Source of the DNA: Pisolithus tinctorius
Lineage: Eukaryota > Basidiomycota > Agaricomycetes > Boletales > Pisolithaceae
NCBI GenBank assembly: GCA_024663395.1
Contig: JANFAH010000059.1
Location: 1 to 64,000, forward strand
Reading direction: 5' to 3'
Length of the DNA stretch: 64,000 nucleotides
Part shown: piece after piece, positions 43,744 through 54,861 of the stretch
How positions within the stretch are numbered: position 1 is the stretch's first letter
Layout: every line of letters starts with the position of its first letter
Translations under genes and position numbers: made by a program
Notes under the pieces: model-generated
Told to the model about the DNA's origin: nothing
The model's database searches: none
The model's input: only the letters and a program-made list of their open reading frames with translations

Positions 43744-44913
43744 TTAGTGCCATCTTATCGCCATAGTCCTGCAATCGCGGGAGTACATAAACCCTTCCGC
43801 GGAATAGGTCGCGATAGATTGCGACATCGGTTGTTCTTGGGGAAGGCATAAACCTTGACACGCCCCTTCTGATGCGTCTTCATCATCATCGTAGCATTCA
43901 GGATCATCCAAAGACGCGCTGGGTGACGAGTTCTGGAGCTGATATCTGACAGCATCAGATACAGGCTGACACAACAAAGGAAGTGGCGAAAACGCCTCCG
44001 GGCGCTGGGATGATAAGGCTCCACAGCAGGAGTCAGATTTTGGACTGTTCTCGATCGCGCTGGACGCAAACTCGTCCAGGGGGATGGGTGGTATAGGGCG
44101 GATAGGCTGTGGCTGCATGATGGGTATTGGATGGGACATATTTGTACAAGTGATTGCGCTAGAATAGCAGAAAGGCTGGTGACGTGATGCCATAGCAGAT
44201 GGGCTCCCGATCGGAAGAGACGAAGTCCCGAGATCGCTATAAATGTGCTGTGGGGGGTGTACATGTGGCGTCGCTGGAAACGCTTGGCTGGGATGCGAGA
44301 GCTGTTCTCTTTGGAACGCTTCATCAACGATCGAGTGATACGAGGTAGTTGGGTAACCGGGCGCCGACGCGGTCATTTTGCGGTCGGAGATGACGCGCAC
44401 GGATGAATAGGTGTCGCTGTGGTGGTGAGGATGGTGGGTAAACGATACTGCAGGTTCCGATTGATCGCCCTGCGTAGAAGTTTTAATGGTCTGCTGTACT
44501 GGTTGGCTAGCATGGGTTAATTCATTCGGATCTTCTTCAAGAAGCATCATTGCGTCCTCAGCATCGACGCATTCGTCATATTCATCGTCATCGTCATAAT
44601 CAAATTCGTCAAAGTCTGGTTCTTCTGGTGCCACAGGGTCGGCGACGTCAAAGTGACCCAAGGCAGACAGGGGGGTGGGGATGGAATATGATGACGCAGA
44701 CGAGGGCGTGGCGACATCTGATGTCGTCCAGTGGGTCTCCTTGGGGTTCACCGTGGCCACAGCTCGAGACTTTGACGGCTGCTGTGGCGGACACCAAAAC
44801 GACGACCAGGAATTGAAGTTGGACTCAGAGGACATGTCTGCTTCAGCATAAGAGTACAACAACATTCCTGGTGACGATGAAGAGCTCCCAGGAGAGTGGG
44901 TGTATGCATGCAT
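43744..44913 (-). CDS. uncharacterised acidic low-complexity protein
   Basis: Single exon of 389 aa, not recognised. It is Ser/Pro/His-rich with a long acidic block at about residues 95-120 (FDEFDYDDDDEYDECVDAED), a His-rich patch (THHPHHHSD), a Pro/Ile-rich stretch (HPIPIMQPQPIRPIPPIPLD) and a second acidic block (PECYDDDEDASEGACQG). No membrane segment. The composition suggests a disordered regulatory protein. The frame is long and uninterrupted while the opposite strand is broken, which supports coding. Confidence 0.6.
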   Translation of the reverse strand: MHAYTHSPGSSSSSPGMLLYSYAEADMSSESNFNSWSSFWCPPQQPSKSRAVATVNPKETHWTTSDVATPSSASSYSIPTPLSALGHFDVADPVAPEEPDFDEFDYDDDDEYDECVDAEDAMMLLEEDPNELTHASQPVQQTIKTSTQGDQSEPAVSFTHHPHHHSDTYSSVRVISDRKMTASAPGYPTTSYHSIVDEAFQREQLSHPSQAFPATPHVHPPQHIYSDLGTSSLPIGSPSAMASRHQPFCYSSAITCTNMSHPIPIMQPQPIRPIPPIPLDEFASSAIENSPKSDSCCGALSSQRPEAFSPLPLLCQPVSDAVRYQLQNSSPSASLDDPECYDDDEDASEGACQGLCLPQEQPMSQSIATYSAEGFMYSRDCRTMAIRWH

Positions 44914-46297
44914 GGTGTCTGTTGGTGGTCAACGCGTTTCAGACTGGCAGCGGCGTAATATATGCAATGTGGTATTTCACCTTGGCTGTAAGGGGATACC
45001 CATTTACTGGAAGGATCCGTGGTGGACAGAGGCTGGGCAGCAAAGATCATGGAGTTGAAAGGGACGCCAATGAGCCAATTGGCGAATAAGACTAAGGTGG
45101 TACATATATCATTGGAAGGGACTAGCACGCACCGCATGACGGGGTAGATATATATGCGTGTACCTCCATCGTTGGCAGGTGACGGAGAAATTGCCCTCCA
45201 GAATCAGTGATGGGATTCATCAGGGCTGCGGCAGGACCTTTCCATTTATCAAATGCCCGTCACGGTCCGAATGGCAATTGAACAATGACTAGAGTTGCAT
45301 GCCGCCAGTGGTATCTATAAGTATGCATGACACACGTTGCCGGCTTTTTACGAAGGGTGCCACTACTTTGAATCGGTTCAAGAATGGAACCATCCAGTAT
45401 GTGTGCTTCTGCAGCGCCAAGATGGCGATATATCTGGTAAATCAGCGGTCAGAAGGCTGGGGACGGACATCGCCACCCTACTATTACCTGTCACAAAGGA
45501 TGGGATCTCGTTGGATGTGGCGACCACAGTCCTGGTCACCAAGTGAAGGTGTCTAGGAAAGCATGCACCTGAGCCTCGTGTTGGCAGCGCCATCATCGAA
45601 AACCTTACTGACGGGACGCGGCGCCTATATGACGACGAGGTACACGGCCTTGTGACTTTTGACGTTTTTCCTCATTCTTATTCACACCGTGAGGCTGCGG
45701 GGAGTAGAAAAGGTGTCATCTTGCAGAGATTGGCAACGTACAGATCCCTGCAGCCGGCTGCAGGGACGCAGTCTGCCCAGATCTCGCATGTAGCGTAACC
45801 TATCCCCCCGTTATCGCGTGGAGTTCTTCCAAACACCCTCCTTGGAGCCGGAAGCCTGTGCCTTTAGATGTCCCAATACTACTAACTGCTGTCAGAGGCA
45901 GTGGCAGTAACAAAGGAACGTCTTCGTTGATGTCCGCCTTTTTGTGGCTTAGACTTTTTTTGATAGACGCGTTCACATCATTTTTCATGTCACCAAGTCA
46001 GCGGTGAAGGGTCCCACAACCGTAGCTGCATCACTACGACAACACAAGGGTTGGTGGCCGTGTGCACTCGAAATGATTGCAAGTAAGAAAACGAATGGCG
46101 TGTGCGAAGAACAGACATGAGGCGAGCTACAGCAAGTATCACCCGAGGAACAGGGAAAATATACAACACTTGACTATTAGTAAAAAAAATGGGGCCAACG
46201 GAGAGGCACGTCAAAAAATTATGCGTCTCGCCAGAAAAGGGAGAGCACCGATTAGCAGGTTCCAGGGACCCCAGACCTTTGCATGGCATCGAAACGT
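44914..46297. other. 1.4-kb region with a possible gene fragment
   Basis: No complete gene. At 45337-45640 (+) a protein-like frame begins without an ATG, and a GTGAAG donor at 45541 with an AG near 45585 joins it in phase to a short second frame (VTNAIIENLTDGTRRLYDDE). It has no start codon, so it may be a remnant of an old gene or a gene whose 5' exon I could not find. The rest holds only short frames. Confidence 0.35.
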
Positions 46298-47153
46298 CTA
46301 CTCGGCTACGGTAAGACCACTCATCGCTTTCTGAACGTCTCTGTCCAGTCCGTTCGAACTGGCACCGGAGCCACCATTCATGGTTGCACCTCCGTTGAAG
46401 ACACGCGGACCCAAGCCAGGGTGCCTTACACCGAGCGCAGCTCCCAACATTCTTTTGCCAGGGTCACCGATCTTGGGAGGACCCTCTGCGTGAAGAATAG
46501 CGGGATCTTCGGGTGGCATGGAAGAATTAATGAGATCATTCAGGGAGGGGTGAGAGGGAAGCGAAGGAAGCGTTGGTGAAGGTTCACGCCCATTCATTCG
46601 ATTAGGTGCATGCTCGGAGATGGTCGTGTTCAGCACGTGGCCGTTTTGGGCACCGTTCCGAAGACCGCTGCTACCGGACTGGCTATTGTTCGCGCTACGG
46701 GTTGGAAAGACGGAGATAGAGGCGGCGCGCATATTATGTGTGCGGGAAGGATTGCTATTGTGTAGACCGCGAGAGTTGACAGCCTGAATGATGAGCTGAG
46801 CGTCCGGTGCGTCATACGGTCTTATGACGGCAACACAATTGGTTGTCATGATGGATGGAGGGAAGGCAAGTGTGTGGAGATAGGCACGTTTAGCTGAAGA
46901 CATGAAAAGTGCATGAGCAGGTGATAAATACAACTGCGTGACGAGAATAGATGTGCTCACCGACAGAGGCGTCTTGGAAGACAATTAAAAGACTGGTGTC
47001 GTCCCTCCACTTGATCTTAAACCCGCCACCCATGTTTTCCCATTCTGCGAATGCGGTTTGAATGTCCTTTGTCTTGAGTTCTTTTGGGAAACCGCTCAAG
47101 GAGAGGATGCGCGTGACTGCAGCAGAGAGACCCGAAGTCGAAGCGGAAGACAT
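46298..47153 (-). CDS. RRM-like protein (R3HCC1-type nucleotide-binding fold)
   Basis: Two exons: 47153-46961 and 46893-46298 (262 aa). The N-terminal 80 residues form an RRM-like unit seen in R3HCC1/R3HCC1L-type proteins: ILSLSGFPKELKTKDIQTAF, FKIKWRDDTSLLIVFQDASV, then KRAYL after the splice. The C-terminal two thirds are Asn/Ser/Pro-rich and include SHPSLNDLINSSMPPEDPAI and GKRMLGAALGVRHPG. The role is not known; RNA binding is an inference from the fold. It is divergent from the SIKE-like gene with 323 bp between the two starts. Confidence 0.7.
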
Positions 47154-47476
47154 GGGTTCACGGGATTATATGGATGCAGAAGAGAAGGGTGGGATACTTG
47201 CAAATATTGAAACTGACGGTGGGTTGAAAAATGTAGACGCTTTGCCGAACCGAAACGTGGTGGAGAACACAAAAAAAAGGATGACAGCCGCCGACAGAAT
47301 ATAACTTGACGAATGAGCAGGATGCTAATATGTATTCCTCTGATTATTAAAAAGCGAGCGTCGAGTGGGATTTGTTGGGTGTTGTACAGAGCCAGTACTG
47401 GGTTGGGTCTGACCCTTGTCTTCCTGTCCCATCAAATGATTGCCGAGGGCGGGTCTTGGGTTCACACGGTCCCACT
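47154..47476. other. divergent promoter region
   Basis: 323 bp between two divergent start codons. AT-rich around 47320-47350, but no specific regulatory site could be named. Confidence 0.35.
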
Positions 47477-48796
47477 ATGATGATCATGGACAACGACGTC
47501 CTCCTCCGAGCCTGTCTCATCATACACGAACTCGCCGACTCCATCAACCAGAACCAAAAACTAACCAGCGCCATCAATGCCCGCGCAGCAGCACTCAAGG
47601 TTTGTCTTCTACCCTGTCAATCAGACATACGCTACAATGATGCATGCAGGATCAGGCTGCGCAATCCATCTCAGGTTTCGCACTAAGACGTGTTAACACA
47701 GATATATCCAAGGGTACGTATGCTCTCCATACCCCATCAACTGTGCTCGGACACTACCCTGTCATCCCACAGAGTTTTTCGAGTCCGAGCTCGAGCGCAC
47801 CAATGCCCAGCTTGTCGTCGAAAACCAGACGCTGCTGCACGAAAACAAGCAGCTCAGCATGCTCCTGAAAGAGCACGAGAACACCCTCGAAACTGTCATG
47901 TCCAAGTTCCGTCACCATGCTGTCCGTACACACTTTTTTTTTCTTTCTATTCGATGGCGTGCCCTGTTCTCATGCCACTGCCTTTTACACAGTTGGCGGC
48001 GCAACACCACGAACAAACCCTGACACGCCACTACGAAACTTTACTCCTTGCTTGCGACTCCCAAAACCTGTACACGTCTCTGGCCAACGAAACTCAGACC
48101 GCACATGGCCTCCAACGCCTCGCAGTCGCCCTCCGCTCCCTGTACCGTACTTTGATCGGCGAAGACCCCGAATCCTCTGACTCGGAGCCTTTGGACCTAC
48201 ACGCACTCATCGAATCTCTCTCCGATGAGTCTGCTACGCCTATCATCCAGGATGACTGGGCACTCGAACGCGAGACCGAGATCTCGCGATTGCGACAGGA
48301 GAACGAAGAGCTCCGCAAGATGCTCGGTATTGACCCGAACAGCCTCCAGGAAAAGGGTATCATGCTGGATATGGAGCGTGAGGGTGGTGAAATTGGAAGG
48401 CTCTATGCAGCCCTCCGCTCTGACGCACCACGCAGGCGCAGCGAATCTATGTCGCCGCGAGGGTCCCGGTTTAGCGCGTGGGCCTCTGAGGAATCGTCTC
48501 GCGAGACTGCTCCATGGCAAGGGTGGGATACCAATACAGGTCCACAGCATCAACAGCAACTGTCACACCCGCAACCACCACAGCAACACCAAGCAGGGAA
48601 TGCACCCCCACACCAACGTGCGATGGACCTCCAGCCTGGAATACGGATGCAGCAGCCTCGTCGTCCTCCTATGTTCGCCAGGGCAGCCGCACCAGCACCA
48701 CCTGTCAGCGTGGGTCCGAATCGGAACATCCCACCCTCACAATGGTCACAACAGGCATGGTCGCCAGCAGGGTCGGCTTTGGATTTGAGTCGGTGA
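47477..48796 (+). CDS. SIKE/FGFR1OP2-family coiled-coil protein (likely STRIPAK-associated)
   Basis: Four exons: 47477-47599, 47650-47713, 47773-47921, 47993-48796 (379 aa). The N-terminal half is one long coiled coil. The segment [20 protein letters not shown] followed by [10 protein letters not shown] closely follows the SIKE/FGFR1OP2 signature (RQLLKEHQ...LELIMSKYR). A second heptad run is [19 protein letters not shown]. The C-terminal 150 residues are Gln/Pro/Arg-rich and disordered. In animals and fungi this family associates with the STRIPAK phosphatase-kinase complex, which controls septation, polarity and fruiting in filamentous fungi. The STRIPAK role here is inferred from family membership. 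Confidence 0.82.
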
Positions 48797-49270
48797 TCGA
48801 TCGTGTTGTGGTTCCTTTATCTCTCACACGACTGTACTTTTACTGCACGATACCAATCTATTAACGCCAATTCATCATCCGAAGATGATCAATCTGAGGT
48901 CGGACGATCGATTGCAGGTGTCTATGTAAGTGGGTCACGTCGAAAAAAAATGGAATGCAGAGGTGAATTGGCGAGGGAGAGCGTATGTGACTTCAGAAGC
49001 TATGTACGGGGGGTGGGTATCGCGGATAAAACATAATAGGAATACAACAAATTGTTTACCACTAAACCGACCTGCTAAAAGGAATGCGGGACGTGGTACA
49101 TGTACAACAAACGGATAACAGTGGAAAGAAAGGGAACCAAAAAAGACACGAGTAGCATTAAAGAAGGAAATACGTCCATTATAGCCTGTTCCCGGTTGAA
49201 GTGGAACCGGTGACATAGAATACCTTAACGATAATCCAAATCTAAACGCAGCCCATGATCGTGAGCAGGC
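48797..49270. other. intergenic region between converging genes
   Basis: About 470 bp between two convergent stop codons. No gene, repeat or RNA was seen. Confidence 0.4.
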
Positions 49271-51537
49271 TCAAGCGACCGCAAAGCGTACCTCACAGCC
49301 AAGCCCACTTCGTCCGCGACCCTCGAATGCGACGCCTAACATACGTTCCTTGCCACATCCAAGCCCACCTTCGCGCGCACGGCCCTCCCACTCCTTCCCG
49401 CGGGCACACATCAAATTCTGTAACGCCCGCAACCGAAGGACGGTAGGGTTTGCGACAGGCCGGAGGCGATAAGCAAGCATCGTAGGTGGGGTACGAGGTC
49501 GGAGTGGCGACGGGATGATGATGGCATCGGCGGTGGATAGCCGATTCTGTAACAGACCACCACAGCTTGGTGACCTTGGTGCAAGATTGACAAGGGGAAT
49601 AAAGAGGACAGGTTCGACAGGTGTTGCTGTAATTGAATGATCCGGGGACACAAATCTCTTCACGTCCCCGGAGTATGCACGATAACCGGTCGGCCGTCGA
49701 GACTGGCGCGCAGGGTGCTGTGGAGACTTGTCATTGGCTGACACCAGTGGCCCAACTGTCAACAAGGCAGCGTAAACATGTCTAGGGTGAATGTGTCTTG
49801 CGGCTTCGACTAATCCGGCGACCGAACAGCTAACCCGGTGAAGAACGGATTGCCGCATTCGGCCAGATGAGCTCGCTGCCCTCTCTCCACTAACAACACC
49901 GTTACGATTATCCCCGCTCGCCTGACGTTCGGATTGCAATGGCCTGGGAAGGGTCAGGGGACTCTCTTCGAGGGAAATAGGAATGAATGAGCAACGCGGA
50001 TAATGGTAGTCCCGCTGATTCTCATGAGTAGCGGGTAAGAGGACAGGCAGGGAGCACTCGGATGGGGTGGCTACCTGCGTATCTGGGATAGTAACATCGG
50101 TACACGAGGATCTCCAGCTGCCAAATGAAAACCACGAGTTCGATCGCGAAGATAACGGTGAGGACATCGACGTCAGTGACTCAGACGACGGGGGGGAGGG
50201 TATAGGTGCTGAGTCGCGAACGACGGACTGCGAAAGATGTGCAGCACGTCTGCAAGGTGCGCTGGCGGCTTGCGCCTTCCGTCGGTCGCCTTTCCACTCC
50301 ACAGGTTGCAATAGATTATCCAGCAACTGGGTACGCGCTGACGGTCTGCGTCGATGTCGTGTGTTATTGGATAACGAGTCCAGTCCGGCGATACACCGGG
50401 CATCCTCGACTTGCTCAGATGCGTCTGGAGGGAAGAGCCTACCCTTCATACACTTAACGACCTCCTTGAAACACACCGTGGGTCTCGGCGAATCGGTGAC
50501 GGCCTGTTTACCTGCCGCTTTAGGAGATCGAACGACTTGCCGGGTGGAGGTTGGGCCGGAGGGGTTGGTGGGTACCATGAAGCTGTATTGAAATGGGGTT
50601 TCCTCTCGTGTAGGGTTCGAGTAAGAATATCTCTCTGCACGAGCCTGAAACACTGAACTGTCAATGAAAATTCAGAGTAGAGGTTCGGAACTCGCACCCT
50701 TGAGTAGCGTTGTTGTCTCTGCGCAGCGCGTCTCCGCTCGTCCTCTGCAGCTGCGAGTTGTTGCTCTCGTCTTCGCATAGCGGCGAGCTTGTCCGCCTGT
50801 AAACGTTGTTTCTCTTCCTCCCACATTCTCTCGCACGCCTTTAATCGCATGGATCTCTGTGATTTCGCTGCCCACTCTCTTTGTTTGCGTTGGGTCTCCT
50901 CCATGGCTCTCCTATCTGCTTCCTCGAGGGCGAGGGGACCAGAAGGAACAAAGTAAACATCGAAGTCCTCGTCGCGGACCTCGTCTATCCTAGGGTCGTC
51001 GTCAGAGGTGACTTCGATGCCTTTGAGTTTGAGGAGAAGGGTCTTGGCGAGTCGTATGTCATCCAACGCGTAAGCTACCTGAACCTGGTCCTCGAGTGTG
51101 GTGGGCGGCGATGGTGGGGAGTCATAAAGGTCGGAGGAAAGAGAAGACGAGGAAGACGAGTCAGATGAGTGGGCGGCCGAACTATCCGGCATGGGAGATG
51201 GTGACCGTTCGAATACAATCGAGGGGGAAGAGGGGAGGGGAATGGTGATGGATGACTCAATGGCAGTGGGATGAGGTGGCGCACACGCGTCACCCGCAGC
51301 GCTCGAGAATGGGACCGATTCCGATTGTAAAAGGAGACTGTTGGCCATTGTGTCCGGATGGGAGGAGGGTTGCGGCTGCTGCTGTTGCTGTTGCTCGAGT
51401 AGATGGGCTCTCCTTTCTTCGGAAGCCACTCTGGCCTTGGCAGCAGCAGAGATCTGGCGAGACCTTCCCCTGTGCTGCAGTGGAGGAGGACGGACATACC
51501 AACCACCCGAGGGTGGACGGAAGGAAGCGGTGAGCAT
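49271..51537 (-). CDS. uncharacterised low-complexity protein with charged coiled coil
   Basis: Two exons: 51537-50698 and 50644-49271 (737 aa). Not recognised. It has a short polyQ run near residue 50, then a Ser/Pro-rich segment. An ordered stretch with DDIRLAKTLLLKLKGIEV and DEDFDVYFVPSGPLALEE is followed by a highly charged helix of about 80 residues (EADRRAMEETQRKQREW, KACERMWEEEKQRLQADK, RRREQQLAAAEDERRR). The second exon is basic and Ser/Pro/Arg-rich, with one hydrophobic patch HVYAALLTVGPLV. The conserved-looking part is residues 140-280. No function can be offered. Confidence 0.65.
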
Positions 51538-53674
51538 GGGGGGCGGGCGGAAGAGAAGACGAGACAGGAACGGAAACAGAGATAGTTAAATGGCAATTGG
51601 GAATGATTACCATGTATATGAAGTAAAAAAAAGGAAAACACGCGGAAACACACTTGACATACGAAAATGAGACGGGTACGTAGCCAATGGCCTCGAGGCA
51701 GATGTTTTATGGGCGTCTCGATATCGGCCTTTTAGGCTGTGATGGCAACACAGCCGAATGCTGTACTCGCCTCCACCACCTCAATCCCACCTTGACCATC
51801 AATGAATGTCCTTGTCGTCGTCGGCGGCGACGATGAGACCGACAAATGGGCTGACTACAAGTTGTGCAGTCACTGTGCGTTGAGGGGGGGAACCTCGATT
51901 GGACGACCATAACGGGAAGAGCCGGCCAAGTTTACTATCATCCAATCAGAATCCGCCAATTTGTGTGGCTGTCCAATATATGGCGGGGCTGGTTTTTGAC
52001 ACGGTCGGGCCCATCGTCGACGACAATGCAAGGCAGCTCCTCAATCGATATCGATTATCGTACGCCTCGAGGCCTGCCTCCACAGACCAACAATGCCATT
52101 TGGATAAATCACCTCCAACAACGAGGCTTTGCTTCTTTGCCCAACCGTACCCCTTTCAAATCGATACGCTCAGCCCAGTTTGATCACTTGTGAACGTGTG
52201 CCGCGGAGTGTCTCCCTTGCAGGGTTACCACGTCGTGGCTTAATATTATCTCACGTCCACCCTCCTCCAAGGAAAATGTCAGGTCTGACGTGTTTGGCCG
52301 TTTCGAGGCCACGGAACTGTCTAACTTTGTACATGGTTTGCTCCGAATTTCATACCCACGCGCAGTCCAGACTTTTGCTTCCGCTCTCGCTCCAACCAAC
52401 TTGTCAGTCCAACTTCCACCGACCAGTCATCGCTGCTGCGCCCATAATACACCAATTTCCATTGCTTCCCGGCAGGGTCGCTCGGCTTCATGAAAGATAT
52501 CGGACGGAGCTGGTTGTTTTTCTGATAAGACCTCCCACAAACCTACTAGTTAGCATGTCCATAGGCTGTGTGTCACTACTTCCCTGCGAGGCTGGCTCAG
52601 TCTTTGAAGCAGACCATCAGCCTCATGTATCACCACAATCATCCGTCTACTGTGCCACTACTCACTGAGTCACAAAACAGAGCTTTTGGTGTTGATTATC
52701 ATATGTAGTGTGCACCGGTCATCTGATGCCCTTTGACTCTCCACACCGCGTGCTCCCCCAGATCCATGCCATGATGAGTATGTAGCATATCCCACGTATG
52801 AACAAAGGCCGGGCAGGCTCCATTCGCTCAACCTCCAATGCACCACCGGTAATCCAACTCCTTGTGCGTCAGTTCATTGCTTACAGATCCACGGGCGCTC
52901 CGCTGCACTCAAATTATTGCGGATGCCTGAACCTTATCAACCTCCGTTCCTATTCCATCAAGTCTTGCACAAACACGGTAAGTTGTTTCGCAAAGTCCCT
53001 GTCTGGCCGATGACATTCATCTTGCAGGTGTCTCTAGGTGTCCCCCTGACCGAAGTAATGTTATTGGCTGGCGTCATGGAGGATCCCCACGCAGTTCTCC
53101 ATCGTTCTGTCAATTCGTGACACTACATATTCTTAGACGGATGGGCAGTGCGCGTGCCTACTCTGAGCTCCACTGACACAATGACTGCCCGCTCACACTA
53201 ATGCTGCTTAACCATGAGCCATAAAGCGCCGAAACGCCAACGCTAATAGTCAAGTGTCCACTGGATTCGTCGTCTTTGCGCGATTCCCTGTAGTGAGTCT
53301 GACAGAGCTAGCCAACCCTGTGCACAGGAACGAACGATAGCAAGGATAGGCATGTCCGCCCTGGATGAGGGTACATTTGATTCATTGTCCAGCTTAGGGT
53401 CTCCGAGTACCAAGGATGTCGATAAATCAATGATCCCAGACACTGCCCGCCTTTTGGCTCGTATTTGGTAGTACATTCCCACAATCCGGCATTCGGCATT
53501 CTTTTTGAATTTCGCGCGAATTTCACGCGACAGGTGTGAGCGGCTCAAGTTTCAGCGTCTCAGTGTTGGTCTCACTTGTGAACGACGTGTTTGCCGGCTG
53601 ATGTCGAATTTCAAACTGTTGTCTACCACGTTCCTCTTCACTAGCGGGTACGTCTAACTGCCTCGAATACCGAC
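51538..53674. other. 2.1-kb region without a convincing gene
   Basis: Several open frames of up to 179 codons exist but overlap each other and lack motifs. A three-piece small frame at 52798-53120 (+) can be spliced, but needs a 38-bp intron, and its last piece reads equally well in two frames. Nothing is called. Confidence 0.35.
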
Positions 53675-54531
53675 ATGTTCGCCCGTCTGTCGCGGCAAGG
53701 AACACAGTGGCTGACTGTGCATGTGGAACGTTCTCTATCTCCACACGAAGACAGCGATGGGATTGTGAGTGTTCACCCAACGTTCCCAGAAGCTGACACA
53801 TACTCCGTACCGTGCAGTCTGTGGACGTGAGCCTAGCGTCCCTGGTTTCTCCCTCTAACCTGTCGTGGAGCTGTGTTGCTGGATTATACGAACGTAGCAT
53901 CTTGCCAGTGTACGAGAGTCTGAGAAATATTGTAGAGGAGGATATCGAGCACGTGTCGAGACTACTTTCCGAACTCGAACCATCAGGGGGGCACGGGCCT
54001 TCAGAACAAAATGTCACGGGCACAGCTGATTCTACATCCCGTTCATGTCCAGGCAGTCCACCTCCAGAGAGGCGGAGGCGTCACCGCCGGCGACCATCTC
54101 TTCCTGTGAGTATGTTATGTCGTCTTCCAATTGTAAGGTGCTTGAGGTTATCTCAGCCTGAACTTCCTGTTGTTCGCCCGCTCGATCCGTCTGCTCCTAT
54201 CGTGATTGTGACACCATGTCCAGACGCGCCCCGAGAGACGTCCTGCTGGGTTCCTTGCCAAGATGCATCTTTCGGCATGCGTCTCACCGTGCCCACGCAT
54301 GTTGCACTTAATAAGGTGCACCCACCGTTGATGACAGATGGCATGCACCCCGCTCCGCGGATCGACGAATGGCAGTACATTAACGGCCGTTGGTACGCAG
54401 TTGTTCCACCTCCAGCAGAGCAGTGCAAAAGAGGGATGTACTCAAGGCCAGCCAGTGCAAGAGTTCGATCGCGATCTCGGTGTCCACCGTCACGGGTGAT
54501 GAACGTAGAGGATTCGATCTATGGTTTGTGA
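53675..54531 (+). CDS. uncharacterised small protein
   Basis: Exon 1 is 53675-53764, followed by intron 53765-53817 (GTGAGT donor) and the rest from 53818. A second GTGAGT...CAG stretch at 54106-54156 (51 bp) keeps frame whether or not it is removed, giving 250 or 267 aa. Not recognised. Features are an N-terminal segment with LRNIVEEDIEHVSRLLSEL (helical), an Arg-rich patch (ERRRRHRRRP), a Pro/Val-rich stretch (PVVRPLDPSAPIVIVTPCP), then IDEWQYINGRWYAVVPPPAE. No signal peptide or membrane segment. Confidence 0.55.
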
Positions 54532-54861
54532 CTCTATGATTATGCATTCTAGGCCCTGGTGGCATTTGTAGTTCTACGGGCTAATAGAGTTTGGTTCCGT
54601 GTATGTCCATATCGTGCTATTGTATTCATCCGTGCAATACACAAGGGAGCAGTGTGGCCTGAGGCTTTCACATTACATTAACATTGTTCCGCTTGTATAA
54701 AGATGTGCTATTGGGACACGTTGGTTGAGTGACTTTGAGGGGTGGGAAATTACTATATGGAGACGACTTGACCTTCTCCGCAAGTACCGTTAGTGGCCCG
54801 TGTGTGGTGGTCAGTGCAGGACCCATACGAAGGTATTCTTTACAGGAACCCCTCATCTCAC

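Noticed and set aside
52798..53120. A three-exon small plus-strand gene
   Set aside because: It needs a 38-bp first intron, shorter than nearly all others here, and the last exon is open with or without the second intron, so splicing does not decide the frame.
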